Source: Chrysomallon squamiferum (Eukaryota; Mollusca; Gastropoda; Neomphalida; Peltospiridae). From it: a stretch of DNA of 56,763 nt. The stretch is taken from positions 12,611,329 to 12,668,091 of the forward strand of contig CM022678.1 of the NCBI GenBank assembly GCA_012295275.1, written 5' to 3'. Under the pieces are notes generated by a model. That model searched no databases. It saw nothing but the letters and a program-made list of their open reading frames with translations, and had not been told where the DNA came from. Position numbers and translations under genes: made by a program. Position 1 is the stretch's first letter, and each line of letters opens with the position of its first letter. Positions 26,069-38,849 of this stretch are shown in pieces.

Positions 26069-26280
26069 CAATTAAATGAGAAAAAAAACAAATTCACAGA
26101 TCCAGCAAAATGTATTAGTCACTAAAACATATTTACTGCACTTTGCCCCATACAATTTGATGATGTTAACAAAAATTTACAACAGTATTTTCCAGTTCTA
26201 AAATGTGACAGTAAAAATGTGACGTCAGTTGGTGGCAATGTGAATATTAAATGAGAAGCAAATGTCATATAACTGACTTA

Positions 26281-26585
26281 TTAAACATGATTGGCTGGTA
26301 ATAATTTGTTCAAGGAAATAATAAAAACTAAAACAAAATTTGACTGAATGGGTATAATTAGTGTGTTTGTGTATGTGTGTATCTGTGAACCTCTCTGGTT
26401 AGATATAATAATGTCACAAAAAAACAAAAACAAAACAATTGACTGTTTTAATTAATCAATAAAGAGAAACCCTGATTGGTTGCCTATAATTAGTTCATTG
26501 ATATACCAAAATCTGATTGGCTGGCTATAATTAGTCCAACAAATCAAAAGCCTGAACGGCTGTCTATTAGTAGTTTTACAAAATA
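26281..26585. repeat. Degenerate CCAAT-type minisatellite
   Basis: A unit of about 55 bp, (c)tgattggctg.ctataattagt.ca, recurs three to four times, with a related copy in unit 2 at about 51470-51560. Each unit contains an ATTGG (inverted CCAAT) core. The spacing is irregular. Confidence 0.5.
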
Positions 26586-26960
26586 AATGTAAATGTATCT
26601 TTAGTGTAAACATTGCTTGTCTTTACTGAAAATGGTTCACCTTGCCAACATTCAGTAATTATTTTGGAAAATGTTGTATCTGAAACAATCTAATGAAATG
26701 ATAACAACATCTTTTCAAATTCTGAAAAAACCCAGTTAGCTTCAGAATATTGATGCTGAGTTTTACAGATTTATTTAAAGCATATACAACATATTAATTA
26801 TAGATTAACAGTTGATAAATCATCCAGTAAAACCAATGAGTAAAAATCAATGAAATGTTAAAAAGTATAATGGTATTTTCTTACAGATAATTAAACATTA
26901 TTTATAATGATAATTTCAGAGGAATGAATAAGATATTTATAGATTTTTTTACAATTTCAG

Positions 26961-27086
26961 GAGTAGGAAGTCAGTTTCTGGCATTAGCTACTGGCATTTT
27001 GTTGATGGCTCTAAGTGGCATGTTTAATGTTCACCAGCATGGAGCCATCAATTCAGCTGCTATCATTTTGTATGCCTTCACAGCAT
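26961..27086 (+). CDS. TM9SF1: Lone exon of a TM9SF1-type nonaspanin
   Basis: A 126-nt open segment lies between TTTTACAATTTCAG and a consensus donor GTGAGT, in phase 1-1. The peptide includes [19 protein letters not shown] and [15 protein letters not shown], a hallmark of the first membrane segments after the lumenal domain in TM9SF1-type transmembrane-9 proteins of endosomes and Golgi. I found none of the neighbouring exons (for example the WVWN or SVPFFLTW region) between 17 and 31 kb. It may be an orphan exon copied by duplication, or a gene with very long introns. The exon itself is not degraded. Confidence 0.8.
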
Positions 27087-27414
27087 GTGAGTAATCAAAC
27101 CTTAACTTCAGAGTAAATACAGCCCAGCTTTTGTATTTAAGCATGTTAAAAAGAATTTAAAATATTAATATTAAATCACTTGTTACCCAAATAGACTCTT
27201 TTGTTTTGAACATTCGTCAGCTCTGTTACTGTACAGCAAAAATAGTGTCATCTTGTAACATAAAAAGAAATATTCTTTTTTTAAATACGTGTATATATGT
27301 ATTCACTGAAAAGTACTATAACTCCAAGAATTTGCAGAAGATTTACCAACGCAGCCTTATGGAAGCATTTTGTAAACTGCAAAAATCTAAAATAACATTA
27401 ATATCATTTCTCAG

Positions 27415-28115
27415 GGATATGGACAAAGCATCCCATACATAAAAAAAAAAATCAGGATAGTACAAATGCACCCCAATGTAAAAAAAAATGTATCCTACCA
27501 TTGTTTAATATTTTCCCTGACACCAATTTACCACAAAAAAGATCAAGTAAACTGGGTGTGAACAGCTTTAATAACTGACTAACTTTAAAAGTAATTCCTA
27601 TAATTAGTATACGAGTGATAGAGCAGACCTTAGAAAATGCGAAATAATTTTGTCATATAGAAATAGTATTAAGACGTCTGATAGTTCATCGGCTTTTGAT
27701 ATTACTTTTCAGAAATTATATTCACTTTTAAATGGAAAAATTCCCCCAAAATACTAAGGTATCTTATCTCATTAATGTGTCATGTGACTATATAATCCTT
27801 TGATATAAATTTTCTCTTTAAATTGTATCCTTCATCTTACTTGTGATTATTATGACAATTATTTAATGACGTACGTGATTGATAATCATGCCAATATTAT
27901 GTTGATTTTGATAAATATATGTAGTATATATGCTTTAATAAAGTGGTTGCTTGCAAAGTTACTCTGTTCTGCTATATATTTCATGTGGAGGACTTTTGCC
28001 CAACCTTGTTTTTTTTCAATTGGGAACTTCTGTCCTAGTTGCGCTGCGAATACACTGGGGTGATTTTGTTCACCTGGGCATGTTTTCACTGCGGAACTTT
28101 TTCCTACATTCCTTT
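27415..28115. mobile_element. DNA element with GGACTTTTGTCC-rich inverted ends, copy B
   Basis: A shorter, more diverged member lies in the inter-unit spacer. The left end is at about 27419-27500 (ggacaaagcatcccatacat) and the right end at about 27980-28110 (ggaggacttttgcccaacc, gaacttctgtcctag, ctacattc). The interior matches copy A around gggtgtgaacagctttaat. It is an independent insertion, not part of the segmental duplication. Confidence 0.5.
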
Positions 28116-28467
28116 ATTTTTTTATTCTTTTTGTTGATGTAATTAAAAGTTTGTGAAAATGGATAACTTTAAATTTAATTCACGATAGAGAAAAAATTCA
28201 AGAAATTAGAACATCGCCAAGCAGACAACATAAGCTAAGAAGGCATTCGGGAAGGTTGGATTTGTACATATATTCAGCTATATATTTAATTGACTTGCAA
28301 GTTAAATGTTATTGTTTACATTTATTTTGTGAAACTACTAATAGACAGCCATTCAGGTTTTTAATTTGTTGGACTAATTATTTAGAACTGAACTGTGAAC
28401 ACGATCAAGGTGCGATCAAAGTATCTATATAGGAATTACACACACTGAAAACAATAACAACAACAAC

Positions 28468-28469
<2 letters not shown>

Positions 28470-28520
<51 letters not shown>
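28470..28520. repeat. (TAA)n microsatellite
   Basis: Pure trinucleotide tract in the spacer between the two duplication units. Confidence 0.95.
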
Positions 28521-29654
28521 TAGCTCTAGTAGTAATAATAGTAATAATAATAACAATAATGACCAAAAAAAAAAGCAGAAGAATTATAATAAAATTAATA
28601 AAATAAGGAAATGAAATAATCAAATCAAATTAAAAATAAATTATTTCGAGTGAAGTCAAATAATATGAACTTAAAAAAATGTAAAAATAGTTTCTTGAAA
28701 CAAAATAAATGTATAGAATTACTGATATATAGATTACTATATAGATAGACAGATCGATGTAGACAAAAAGTAAAAGCTTCTTCCATATCGTTAAGAGAAG
28801 ATTTAATTAAATTATTCTATGTGATTTTCTCGCTATCTACTCATTTTGTTTTTTGGCTGCCCAGTTAGTTTGGACAAAAATTCGTAATGACAACAAAATC
28901 AACAGGTGTAAAGGTGATACTCTCGAAAGGGTGAGTTCAGAAAGAAAACAGATAATCACACTTGCTTTTTTATTATTATTTAGGATTATAGAAAAAAGAA
29001 AAGAGAAATAACTGGTTGTTGTCTTAAGTAATGAGTTCTTAACTTCGCAGAATAAAGTAGATGTGTCTGTCTTTAGTGTATGTATCTGTGTAATTATACT
29101 GCCAAGACAATTTCACTCTCATGATACAAATAAAATAAATGGTCTAGTAAAATTGTTTAAACCAGTTTTACACAGACACTGATCACTGGAAAAACAGAAT
29201 TTATATTATATTTATTGGATACATTATGTCTATGTACAAATTAGAACAAACACACACACACATACTCCAAAGTGTGAGGGGTAAACAGATATACAGAATG
29301 AGAAAATATAAGGGAAATAACTCGAGAATAATAAGAATAAGAATAAGAATGATAATTAGAAGAGACAGGAATCTTTCCACAAAGGAATTATTTATATTTC
29401 TTTTTCAAATCAATAATTTCAATTAATAAACAGGAATTTTGTTAATTTCTTCATCAAGGCTAATAACGATATTCTCCGCGGTTGTTTGGCTACGCCTATA
29501 ATAATGTTAGCGTATGTTGTTGAGTAAATGTTGGTGAGCCTTTTAATTTATGTATGAAGTAGCGAGTATTTAACGGTTTTTCTTTTGTGTTTGTGTTGGT
29601 AATTAAAGTGTGTTACTGTAGTACCAGATGTGGAGTAAATATATTATTATTATT

Positions 29655-29656
29655 AT

Positions 29657-29703
<47 letters not shown>
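29655..29703. repeat. (AGT)n microsatellite
   Basis: Pure AGT tract following an ATT tract in the inter-unit spacer. Confidence 0.95.
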
Positions 29704-31730
29704 TGTGTGCAAGTCTTTTTGTGTTTTTAGCATATATGTGAGACCCTTTTAATTGGTTACTGTAGATATGCGAGTTTTTTAATGCAGTTGTGTAGGTGTG
29801 TTAAAGAGCATTTTAATTCATATCATTGTGTATAGATACGTAGTATGAATATGCAGATTTCTACAAGTTCATATAATTATTTAATCTTAATGCACACTGC
29901 AGCCCAAATGACAGACTAAACATATTGTAGTCGTTTTGTACAGCTGAAAGAGATCAGTTTTTACACACACATAAGAGATTATATTCAGTTGTTGAAAATT
30001 CATACACATATATAGTTTATATCTGTAGTATATGCAAATATATATAACTATTATAATCATTCGTCACAGTTTCTTAATTACACAGTCAGCGGGTACACCA
30101 TACGCGCAAACCCTGGACAAGTAACGAGCAAATATTTTAATAGGGTCATTAGCCCTTGAAAGGTAACACCTCTTATGCGCTGGGCTCTGTGACAGCATGT
30201 CAAAATAACGGACTACTTATCAGGACGTTGTTAATAATAATAATAATGATGGTCAGTGTTGACATCAGATTCCCCGCTATTCGCACCCACTGTTTTAGAG
30301 ATAATAATCTACAGTTTACTCCCATTGGTCGAATTCCCAATGTGTTGAAAGGCTAAATATGGTTCAGTGGTTTTATTGACATGCATGTTTTTACTTCAGT
30401 CACTATAATGAACTGTTCCAGATTATATGGAAACCGATTATTATTGTATAAATACAATATACCGCTTTAACGACCTTTTTTCTTTCCAAATTATATAAAA
30501 GAAATTTAATTGCTTGAAATAAATGATACAAATGGATACAATGCATGTGTTTAATTCCATTTTCGTTCGTTTTTCATTAATTCACGAGCTTCCCACAACT
30601 ATGTTGATCAGTTGACACGCAGACGTCATACATATATGTAATGTTCAGATTCTTTTATTTTCAGACTTAACTCTTTTGTAATTTACATTTTCAAAACGAA
30701 TAACAGTACGCCAGCAATTGCTGATGATAAAAAGAAACGGAAGACAATAACTTCAGAAACAAAATACGATATTTTAAATGAACACAAAACCCAAAATGAA
30801 CCCCACAAAGAGCGGCATATAATTATTTTTTAATCTATTTGTATAAATTGATTTGTAAATGATTTATTGTTTGTTTAATATCTGTGATCTATTAAATCAT
30901 TTATGTCTACATTGCCGTTTTATTTCTCCTTATTTAACATTTCCTTTTATATCAAATTTCAATTGCGAAGAACGTAACTACTGTTTTAACCTTAATTCTA
31001 TACCTCACGAATTCAACCCAAGGGTAAGACACCGTTTATTTTGATCAGTCTCATCTCAGATTACCAGCTATTCTTAAACTAATGGTTATAATACTTAAAA
31101 CTCTATCTATCTATCTACACACACACACACAGTTAAACGATATTTTTTAGAAAGCCACATCAAACTACCATTCAGTTACTTAAATTACCTAGGAAAGACC
31201 ACAGTGTTTTAACACTGCTGTCTCAGAGTGGTGCTGAGACTGGAACTTCAGCAGACACACAAACACCAGCGCATCTCCCCAAACAACACCTCAACGTACA
31301 TACAATTATATAATTCTTAAGGAAATCTATCATCTATTATATATTGGTGAGACTGTTGGTCTCCGTCTCACATAGCTTATATAATTGTTACATATTTAAG
31401 AGGAGACTGTTGTCTCTGTCACAAACACAATGTCACTAGTGGATGTCAGAGGAGGTCACAAGAACTCGTACAATGCATTATTCCATTGCACTGTGTTTTT
31501 CTTGAATACAGGAAATATAGCATCTAATAAAGAAAACAAAAGTAATTACAATTTATAAAGCATGTTTATTATGTTAATTTTTGATGGCATTACAATACAC
31601 TCCATATTAATAATAACAACCATTATAATAAAATAAAATACTACAAAAATCTAAAAGAAATTAGTGAAACAGTAAATTCATTTCAACAATATTCATATTT
31701 AGTACTTACTCATTTACTATATTGGTCACA

Positions 31731-31771
<41 letters not shown>

Positions 31772-32763
31772 TAATAACAGTTATTATATTTCTCATTTAG
31801 ATTCAAAATAATACACACACAAATGTGCTGAACTGGTAATCAGATGCCATCTATCTCGTGTACAATAATGGATTCACCTTCCCAGTTGTTGCACAATCAG
31901 CTTAGGAATTAATTAAGCAATTGATCCCTATTACGATTTACCAGAAGTCAAAACAAAAAACAGCAAAGTTTAATTAAAGTGGTTTAATTACTGGAAACTT
32001 AGTTAATTTCCTGCGTTGCTAATCCCACAAAAACAGCAGCTTAAGACAACCGCACTATCACGTGACTTGCACAGCCAATCAGACCAAGTATTTTGTTAAT
32101 CTGATTTCATGTTTCTGAAAGTGGAAACAAAAGCATCTTGTGACAATCTTAGAGAAAACTTGTTATGGCACTTTATCATAACACATCTTGTAGAAAGCCA
32201 GTCAGCAACTACGAAAAGTCAAATTAAACATATACAAAGAATATAAAATATGTGTGTATATATATACATCTATATATATATATATATATATATTAGAACA
32301 TACATATCAAAAATTTAATGTAATTAAAAATGCATGTAAGTGTTTGCTATTTAAATTCATTCAGTATATTCTACTGATTAAATAGAAGTAAAAATAAATA
32401 AATATATCCCCAATTAATAATAATAATATTGATAAATATATAAATAAACATTTTTTTTAAAAATGAATTTTTTCTTTCTTATTCAGTATATGAAGACAAA
32501 ATAAATGTATGAAAAATATTAATTGCTTATAATAGCCAAGTATTACAAAGTATTACAAACAATATATTTAAAAATATATATATATCAGTGTATTCAAAAA
32601 ATACACATAAACTAACACATTTCATACCTGGTTTATGTAATAGTGGCATAACCAGCAAAGGTTAGCACATTACACAATATTTTCTGTTTTCCATAATTGA
32701 AAAACAAATGACTAAATTAAAAGTAAATCATTATAAAGCTCTTTTCATTCATCGAAAGTCAAC

Positions 32764-32821
<58 letters not shown>
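32764..32821. repeat. (AAT)n microsatellite downstream of gene 2
   Basis: Pure AAT tract of about 58 bp, absent at the matching place near gene 1. Confidence 0.95.
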
Positions 32822-32823
<2 letters not shown>

Positions 32824-33568
32824 TAAAAAATATTCCAACTTACATTTACTTTACTAATGATTCACTATTTTGTAATTATTAATGTTATATGTAAAAAATA
32901 TCATGTCAATGAAGATTTACATTTGCTTTATAAATTGTTACTGTCTATTTTCTAATGCTAATTTAATCAAATGTAAACATTATATGAATGTATCTTCTAA
33001 TTAATAGAGAGAAAAATGCAGATGCTTTCTTTTGTAAGCAATAACAGTAAAAAATATATATATATCAAAAATTATATTTTAATTTAAAATACAAATTTAT
33101 TTATTAAAACCACAAAAAAAAAAAAATGAAAATACCAGTTTACTTAAAATAAACATAGTAACATTTTCATTTAGTTTTACAGAACTATACTACTTTACTT
33201 AATATAAACATAGTAAAATATTCAGAAATGCAGATTAATTTTGTCAAACAAAAAATATACATTAAAAATTTTGCACCCAACTTTAAAACACAACTTTAAT
33301 TACTATATCCTACTTAACAGATACTTTCACACATGTATTTCAGGATGAAGTAGAAAATTAAGATCCACTTTGTACCATAGAAATAAAAAACAAAATTTAG
33401 GTTTCTTCACAACAATTATTCTGTTTATTATGAACAGCAGTTTTATACAAAAATGTTATTTCTGCACAACTTTAAAATGTTCTCACTAGCTGATCTTCCA
33501 TTTAAAGTGATAGTCTATGTGTATAATGTAATAAATTGAAAAGTTGAGAGTTTCATATCAAAATGTAT

Positions 33569-36500
33569 TTATGTTTTACTATCCTTATAAGAAATAAGAA
33601 AATTTTCTTTTTGTGACAAAGAAGTATTTCTATTAGCTGTGTCAACAGGAGTTTGACCCCTGGAATTAATAACAAATATATCAGCACCTTTATCAATCAA
33701 TGCGCTCACAATTTTCTCACAATCATATTCAACTGCTATGTGTAGAATAGAATTGTTATCATCGTCTGTTACATTAGGATTAGCTCCATGATCCAGTAAA
33801 AACAAAACTAATGTCATAATATAAGGGTACACACTTTCATAAGTGGAACCAGAATGTTTTACGTTATTCATGGCTAAAAGAAGAGCAGTTTCACCTTGAG
33901 AGTTCTTGGCATTTACATCAACATGCTTTTCAATCAGTTCTTTTACAATATCTAGATATAAACATTTAGCTGCTAAGTGTAAAACAGAATTGTTAACTTT
34001 GTCTGTTGACTTGGGATCAGCTCCTTCTTTTAGTAAATATAAAGCTACTTTGTTCTTATTAGAGTTCACAGCTGTAATAAGAGGAGATTCACCGTTACCG
34101 TTTTTAATGTTTACTTCAAAACCACCTTCAATTAGTGCTGTCACAATTTCCATATTTCCATGTTTGGCTGCTATGTGTAAAGCAGTATTGTTATATTTGT
34201 CTGTTAAATTATGATCAACTCCACATTCCAGTAAATACAAAACTACTTTGTTATGTCTACAGTTAACAGCTGTCAAAAAAGGTGTTTCACCTTTGCAGTT
34301 TTTGATATTTACATGAACACATTTTTCAATCAATGTTGTCATTATTTCCATATTTCCATGTTCAGCTGCTAGATGTAAAGCAGAATTTTTATCATTGTCT
34401 GTTAAATTAGGATCAGCTCCATGTTCTAGTAAATGAAAAGCTGTTTTGTTATTATAAGAGTACACAGCTGGAAGTTTGTAAAAATCATATTTGTTGTTAT
34501 TAAGAACTGTAAGAAGAGGTGTTTCACCTTTACTGTTTTTAGTATTTATATCAAAACCTTTTTCAATCAGTGTTGTTACAATTTCTGTTTTTCCACATTT
34601 AGCTGCTAAGTGTAAAACAGAAATGTCTGTTAAATCAGGATCATCTCCTTGTTTTAGTAAACTAGCATCTCTCTTTATCAGTAATTTTAACTTATCTACA
34701 TTATTATGCAGATCTGATACCTGGAGAGATGTGTCTGAAGGCAGCAATTCAAACAGATGGAATCTAGTTTTGTCTTCATACAACTGAATCAACTTCTTGC
34801 TAACTGCTACATTCACATTAGGATCAGCTCCTTTATCAAGAAGACACTGAACAACATCAGCACTGTTAAACATCACTGCCACTTTCAGTACCTGGCTTTT
34901 TTTCCAGTTGTTCTCATCTTTATCATTACACCTCTGATCAATGAGAAAATTCACTGTATCAGCAACTCCCCATATTGCTGCTGCTAAAAGTACTTTATCT
35001 CTGTTCTCATCATTTAAACAATCAGGTTTCAGTTTTACTATTTCTGTTATAAAACTTGAAGTACTCTGACAAGCAGCAATGATAGCAATGTCTTTAATTT
35101 TGTTTATTATATCAATGGTAACCAGTTTCTTAAAAAGATGGCTTCCATCAACAACTTCAGAAGTTTCAAAATATGTGTGACTTGCCTTATAACTTGGGTT
35201 AAGTTTTACTTGTCTATGATACCTAACCAATAACAGCTTAATGGCTTTTTCCTTGATTTTACTGTTGTGTTTCTTATTTTGTATCATGTCAGCTAACAGA
35301 CATGCAATCGTCATGTTACCTGAACAAATAGAAGCAAGTAAGAGATGTGAATATTCATTCAAGTTCATCACTTTTTCAATTTCAATTCTGTGTAATAGTT
35401 CTTCGAGTATGGTATCACTGTCTGTTTTTGAACAAGCAGCTGCACTCAATGAATCAAATGTTGGAATAATACCTGATTTTAGCAACATTCTCACAACATC
35501 TTCATCACCAAACAAACAAGACATATCCAAAAGTTCTTTTAGATTTGTTAATTTCATTTTAAGCATATTTTCTGTGAAAAATCTTGACAATGTTCTTATT
35601 CCATTCACAATACATTCACTTTGAAAAGATGATGAAATTGTAAATCTTTCTTCAATTTCCAAATACCAAATGAAACTAGGATTCGCTGAATAACTGTCAA
35701 GAAGATGTGAAATATTTCTAAATATTTTATTAACAGTGTCTACATTTACAGATGATATATAAAAATATTCCATTTGATGTTTATGTAGTTTTTGATGCAG
35801 TATTTCAGACAATTTATCATTAAAGTATTTTTGCTCTATGAGATACTTCACAAACTCTTCATCTTTCAGTGATGGATGTGAAATAATTTCTTTGGCCTCA
35901 CTTGATGTCATCAAGTCAGTAAATCTGCGAGCAAGAACATCAAAGCTGTTAGGTCTAACAGTCATTGTAATGTGACTTTTGTTAGACACTCCAGGCGTCA
36001 CAACATATTCTAACAACATGGAGACAGGACACACTTCCAGGAACTCTGCTGCTTTCTTTGGAAACTCTGATGAAAACATCATAAACAAAGAGTCAAACAC
36101 TGACTGGTAAATAAATGTGTATTTGTTGTCAGAAAACTTCAAATAGGTGCCACACATTGCATCAGCTGTTTTCTTGATATGTGTGAGATCAGTGTTTTTT
36201 ACACTCTGACAGACTTGCTCTAGCAGTCTTATTAATTTCATTATGTCACTGTCAGTGTCATTTTCAGATGAATTCAGTGAATCAATGCTGAGACTGCCTT
36301 GTCGGAAAAAGATCAGCAGAAGAACCAGGTAATTGATTTGAGAAGATTTATCATTTTTCAAATATTCCAGTTGTTGTTTGAGACATTCTACAGGTTTCTC
36401 AAAAAACGTAACTCCTTTTTTTTGCATCACTTGAATTAACATAATACACACACACCTGAGGAAATCCTAACTCTGTACATGAACAGCAAATGACAGTCTC

Positions 36501-37051
36501 TGTATTGATTTCATTCAGTGAAACATTCTTTTGTATGAGATATTTGTTTAGAATTCTTTTCTTTTCATCGTAATCCAGACAACATTCATCACTCTGCAGG
36601 TCTAGGAGATGATTCTCATTAAACAGATCAAATTCCTTCAGACTGTCTCTAACTTCTGTAAATATTTGTTTTCTTAAAGAAATAATACACATCATATGCC
36701 GATTCTGAACAAGACTCCACATCTTTGGAAACAGCCATTTCCAAGATGACACAAAATCTAATATAAGATTAGTCTTACCAAATATATCATCAATGAGAAT
36801 AATACATGTTTTATATGGAGATAGAGGGATGTCATTGAAATCAGAGTGATGATTCACGATGTAAGATTCTGTTGTTTCTTCTTTCTCAATCTGTTTAATC
36901 ATGTTCAAAGCTAGAGTTGTCTTTCCTGAACCTGGACTTCCTACTACAATAACAACACCATTCTTTTTCAAAAGTGCTACACCTCTTTCTTCTGCTCTTG
37001 TTTTAACATAGACTCTCCAGTCAAGTGAGTTTAACAATGCCCTGGCAGACT
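33569..37051 (-). pseudogene. STAND NTPase-ankyrin repeat protein, gene 2, large exon with a frameshift
   Basis: This is the paralogue of gene 1 exon 4, with the same acceptor (TGATACAG at 37051) and NTPase (GSPGSGKTT, CIILIDD), and a very similar middle region. Relative to gene 1, two bases are missing at about 36416-36424, where the minus strand reads GATGCA followed by a run of A. The frame carrying the NTPase then stops at about 36399, while the downstream frame stays open for about 950 codons to a stop at 33569. The lack of any other stop suggests a young lesion, an error in a homopolymer, or a variant. The ankyrin part is shorter than in gene 1, roughly 10 repeats, without the 435-bp array, and its last repeats diverge. 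It may be a pseudogene or a functional gene with a base-call error. Confidence 0.85.
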
Positions 37052-37312
37052 CTGTATCACAACCAAAAAAATTAACACCTATTATTAAAGAATTTTAAAT
37101 ATATTTTACCATTTAAATATATATAATATAGTTTTTAACTAGTCATCAGATGTGAATTGTTTAAAATAAAAGAGCATAATTTTTGTTCATCAGAATTTAA
37201 TGACAATGCTAAGATGTCACAATTTTAGATGGTGTAAAAGTGACATGATGATTATCTTCTTATAAATTAACATCTTTCAGAAGTAAAAAAATAAAATAAA
37301 ATAAAATAATAC

Positions 37313-37345
37313 CTTTGATACTGGATGCTCGTCCATCAATCTCTG
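37313..37345 (-). CDS. Gene 2 exon 3 (33-nt small exon)
   Basis: Same length, phase and borders (ATGATTTCAG ... GTATTATTTT) as gene 1 exon 3, with substitutions giving EIDGRASSIK. It joins in frame to gene 2 exon 2 and to the NTPase frame of the large exon. Confidence 0.75.
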
Positions 37346-38632
37346 CTGAAATCATATAAAAATAAAACAAGTTTATAATTTAGATTTCAGTAAGAGAGAA
37401 TGATTAAAGTGATCTTATAGTTACTCTGTACTTTATTCATGGAACAGTCAATATATAACATTATTATTATTATTATAGCTATCTATTTTACTACAATTAT
37501 TAAAACTACTATTGTTATAGTTTTTGTTCATGTTGTTATTATTATTATGTTCTTTGTACTGTATTTCAGTAGTTGCAAGTGATAATAACAACACATACAT
37601 TGGCTTGTTTAATTTATTCAGATTATCTTAATAAAATCTAGTTAAGAGTTGTGATTCTTATAATTTGTGTGTGTGTGTTTGGGTGGGACGTCATAAGCGC
37701 ACAAGACAAATGCGTGCCAACAAAACCATGCTAGCAATAACAATTGTTATTATTGTTATTATTATTTTAATTATTATTTAAGAAACAGTATGCAAATCAT
37801 AAACTTCAAACAGTTACAAATTATAAGCATTGCTAGGTAGTCCATGACTTCAATTTCTTCAAACTGTCCAGCAAGTGTTAGGAGGGCTGCTTTGGCTCTC
37901 ACAAACATGGACATTTTTTAAATTACTGCTTGGCCAGCATTAACATGTTATGACATTTTTCATATGGGACTGGTCTGATGTGACTGCTTTGGGTTAAATT
38001 GTTTAATTTAACAACTTACAAACATTATTTCCCATATATAAAGCATCCACTGCACACAGTATGAATCAAATCTGTCATTTGTTAGCATTACTGAATAAAC
38101 CAATATATATTTTAAAGTGTAAAATTCTTTACATTAAATCTCTGCATTTATGTATTGTCTATATTTGTTTGCGTGAATGTTGTTCAGGACAGTGTGTTTG
38201 ACAGAAAAGTAGGCCTACTAATGAGTACTGTGATGTGTATTCTGTTATCTATTAAATGGGCAGGCAAAAGAAAATTCTCAGATTTCAACTTACTAATTAA
38301 ATTTTTATTTTTTTCCTGTATCTGCTGTCACTCAGGCCAATGTTGTTGAGGTCATAAATGTCATTAATTTTAACCATGTGCAAACAATCGTTCAGCATAC
38401 CACAAAATTAGCAAGAATGAAAAATGAGTTACACAAGGATGGTTTTGCACAACCCTTTTGTGAACTAAACAATTTCTGCAGACTTGATAGTGTGTAGACA
38501 TGTACAGATGTAGATGTATGCATTACATTTGTGTTTGCTTGTGTTGGTCATACTGTTTGATGGTAAAATACTACCAATTAATGTGACATATAGTTCTGTT
38601 ATCTATCAAGTATGTTTCAGTTTTTAACTTAC

Positions 38633-38653
38633 TGATTTCCTCAGCTTCACATC
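38633..38653 (-). CDS. Possible 21-nt cassette microexon of gene 2
   Basis: On the minus strand ATACTGTATCAG precedes and GTAAGTTAAAAAC follows a 21-nt segment. It encodes CEAEEI-like residues in the same phase (1-1) as the linker exons. It lies in a 0.9-kb stretch absent from gene 1 and is surrounded by sequence resembling that around the 18-nt microexon. Its insertion would keep the reading frame. Transcript evidence is needed; confidence is low. Confidence 0.3.
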
Positions 38654-38803
38654 CTGATACAGTATTTCTGTTAATCGATAGATTTTTATCTGTTCTGTTA
38701 TTTACATTGTGTTCTGCAAACAGAAAAATAAAATATTTAAACTCACTGCCTACAAGTGTCATTTCTAAAACTGTAGCTACATGTAGAGCATACAGTATCA
38801 AAA

Positions 38804-38804
<1 letters not shown>

Positions 38805-38848
<44 letters not shown>
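38805..38848. repeat. (GT)n microsatellite
   Basis: Pure GT tract within the gene 2-specific intron insertion. Confidence 0.95.

Positions 38849-38849
<1 letters not shown>

Larger units (their letters stand above)
2950..26600. repeat. Segmental duplication unit 1
   Basis: Sequence from about 2.95 kb onward reappears in the same order from about 31.3 kb. This covers the 67-bp-repeat flank, 3' flank, gene exons and introns, a Tigger-like element, the exon 1 region, the putative promoter block, a 1.1-kb DNA element and a CCAAT-rich tail. The offset drifts between about 25 and 28.3 kb because of insertions and deletions. The 16.85-21.36 kb part has no counterpart in unit 2, and 15.0-16.83 kb is inverted there. 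Confidence 0.9.
28116..31304. other. Inter-unit spacer without a supported gene
   Basis: AT-rich, with the microsatellites noted above. A more GC-balanced piece at about 30060-30360 (cgcgcaaaccctgg, gctgggctctgtgacagcat) may be an old interspersed repeat. A short imperfect inverted repeat, ctgctgtctcagag...ctgagact, is at about 31215-31250. No coding exon recognised. Confidence 0.5.

Noticed and set aside
30060-30360. tRNA or tRNA-derived SINE in the GC-balanced stretch
   Set aside because: No clear A and B box pair and no cloverleaf could be drawn.
36399-36451. Programmed ribosomal frameshift as the explanation for the gene 2 break
   Set aside because: The A-run could slip, but gene 1 needs none, and a 2-nt deletion or homopolymer error is simpler. 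Kept only as a remote alternative.
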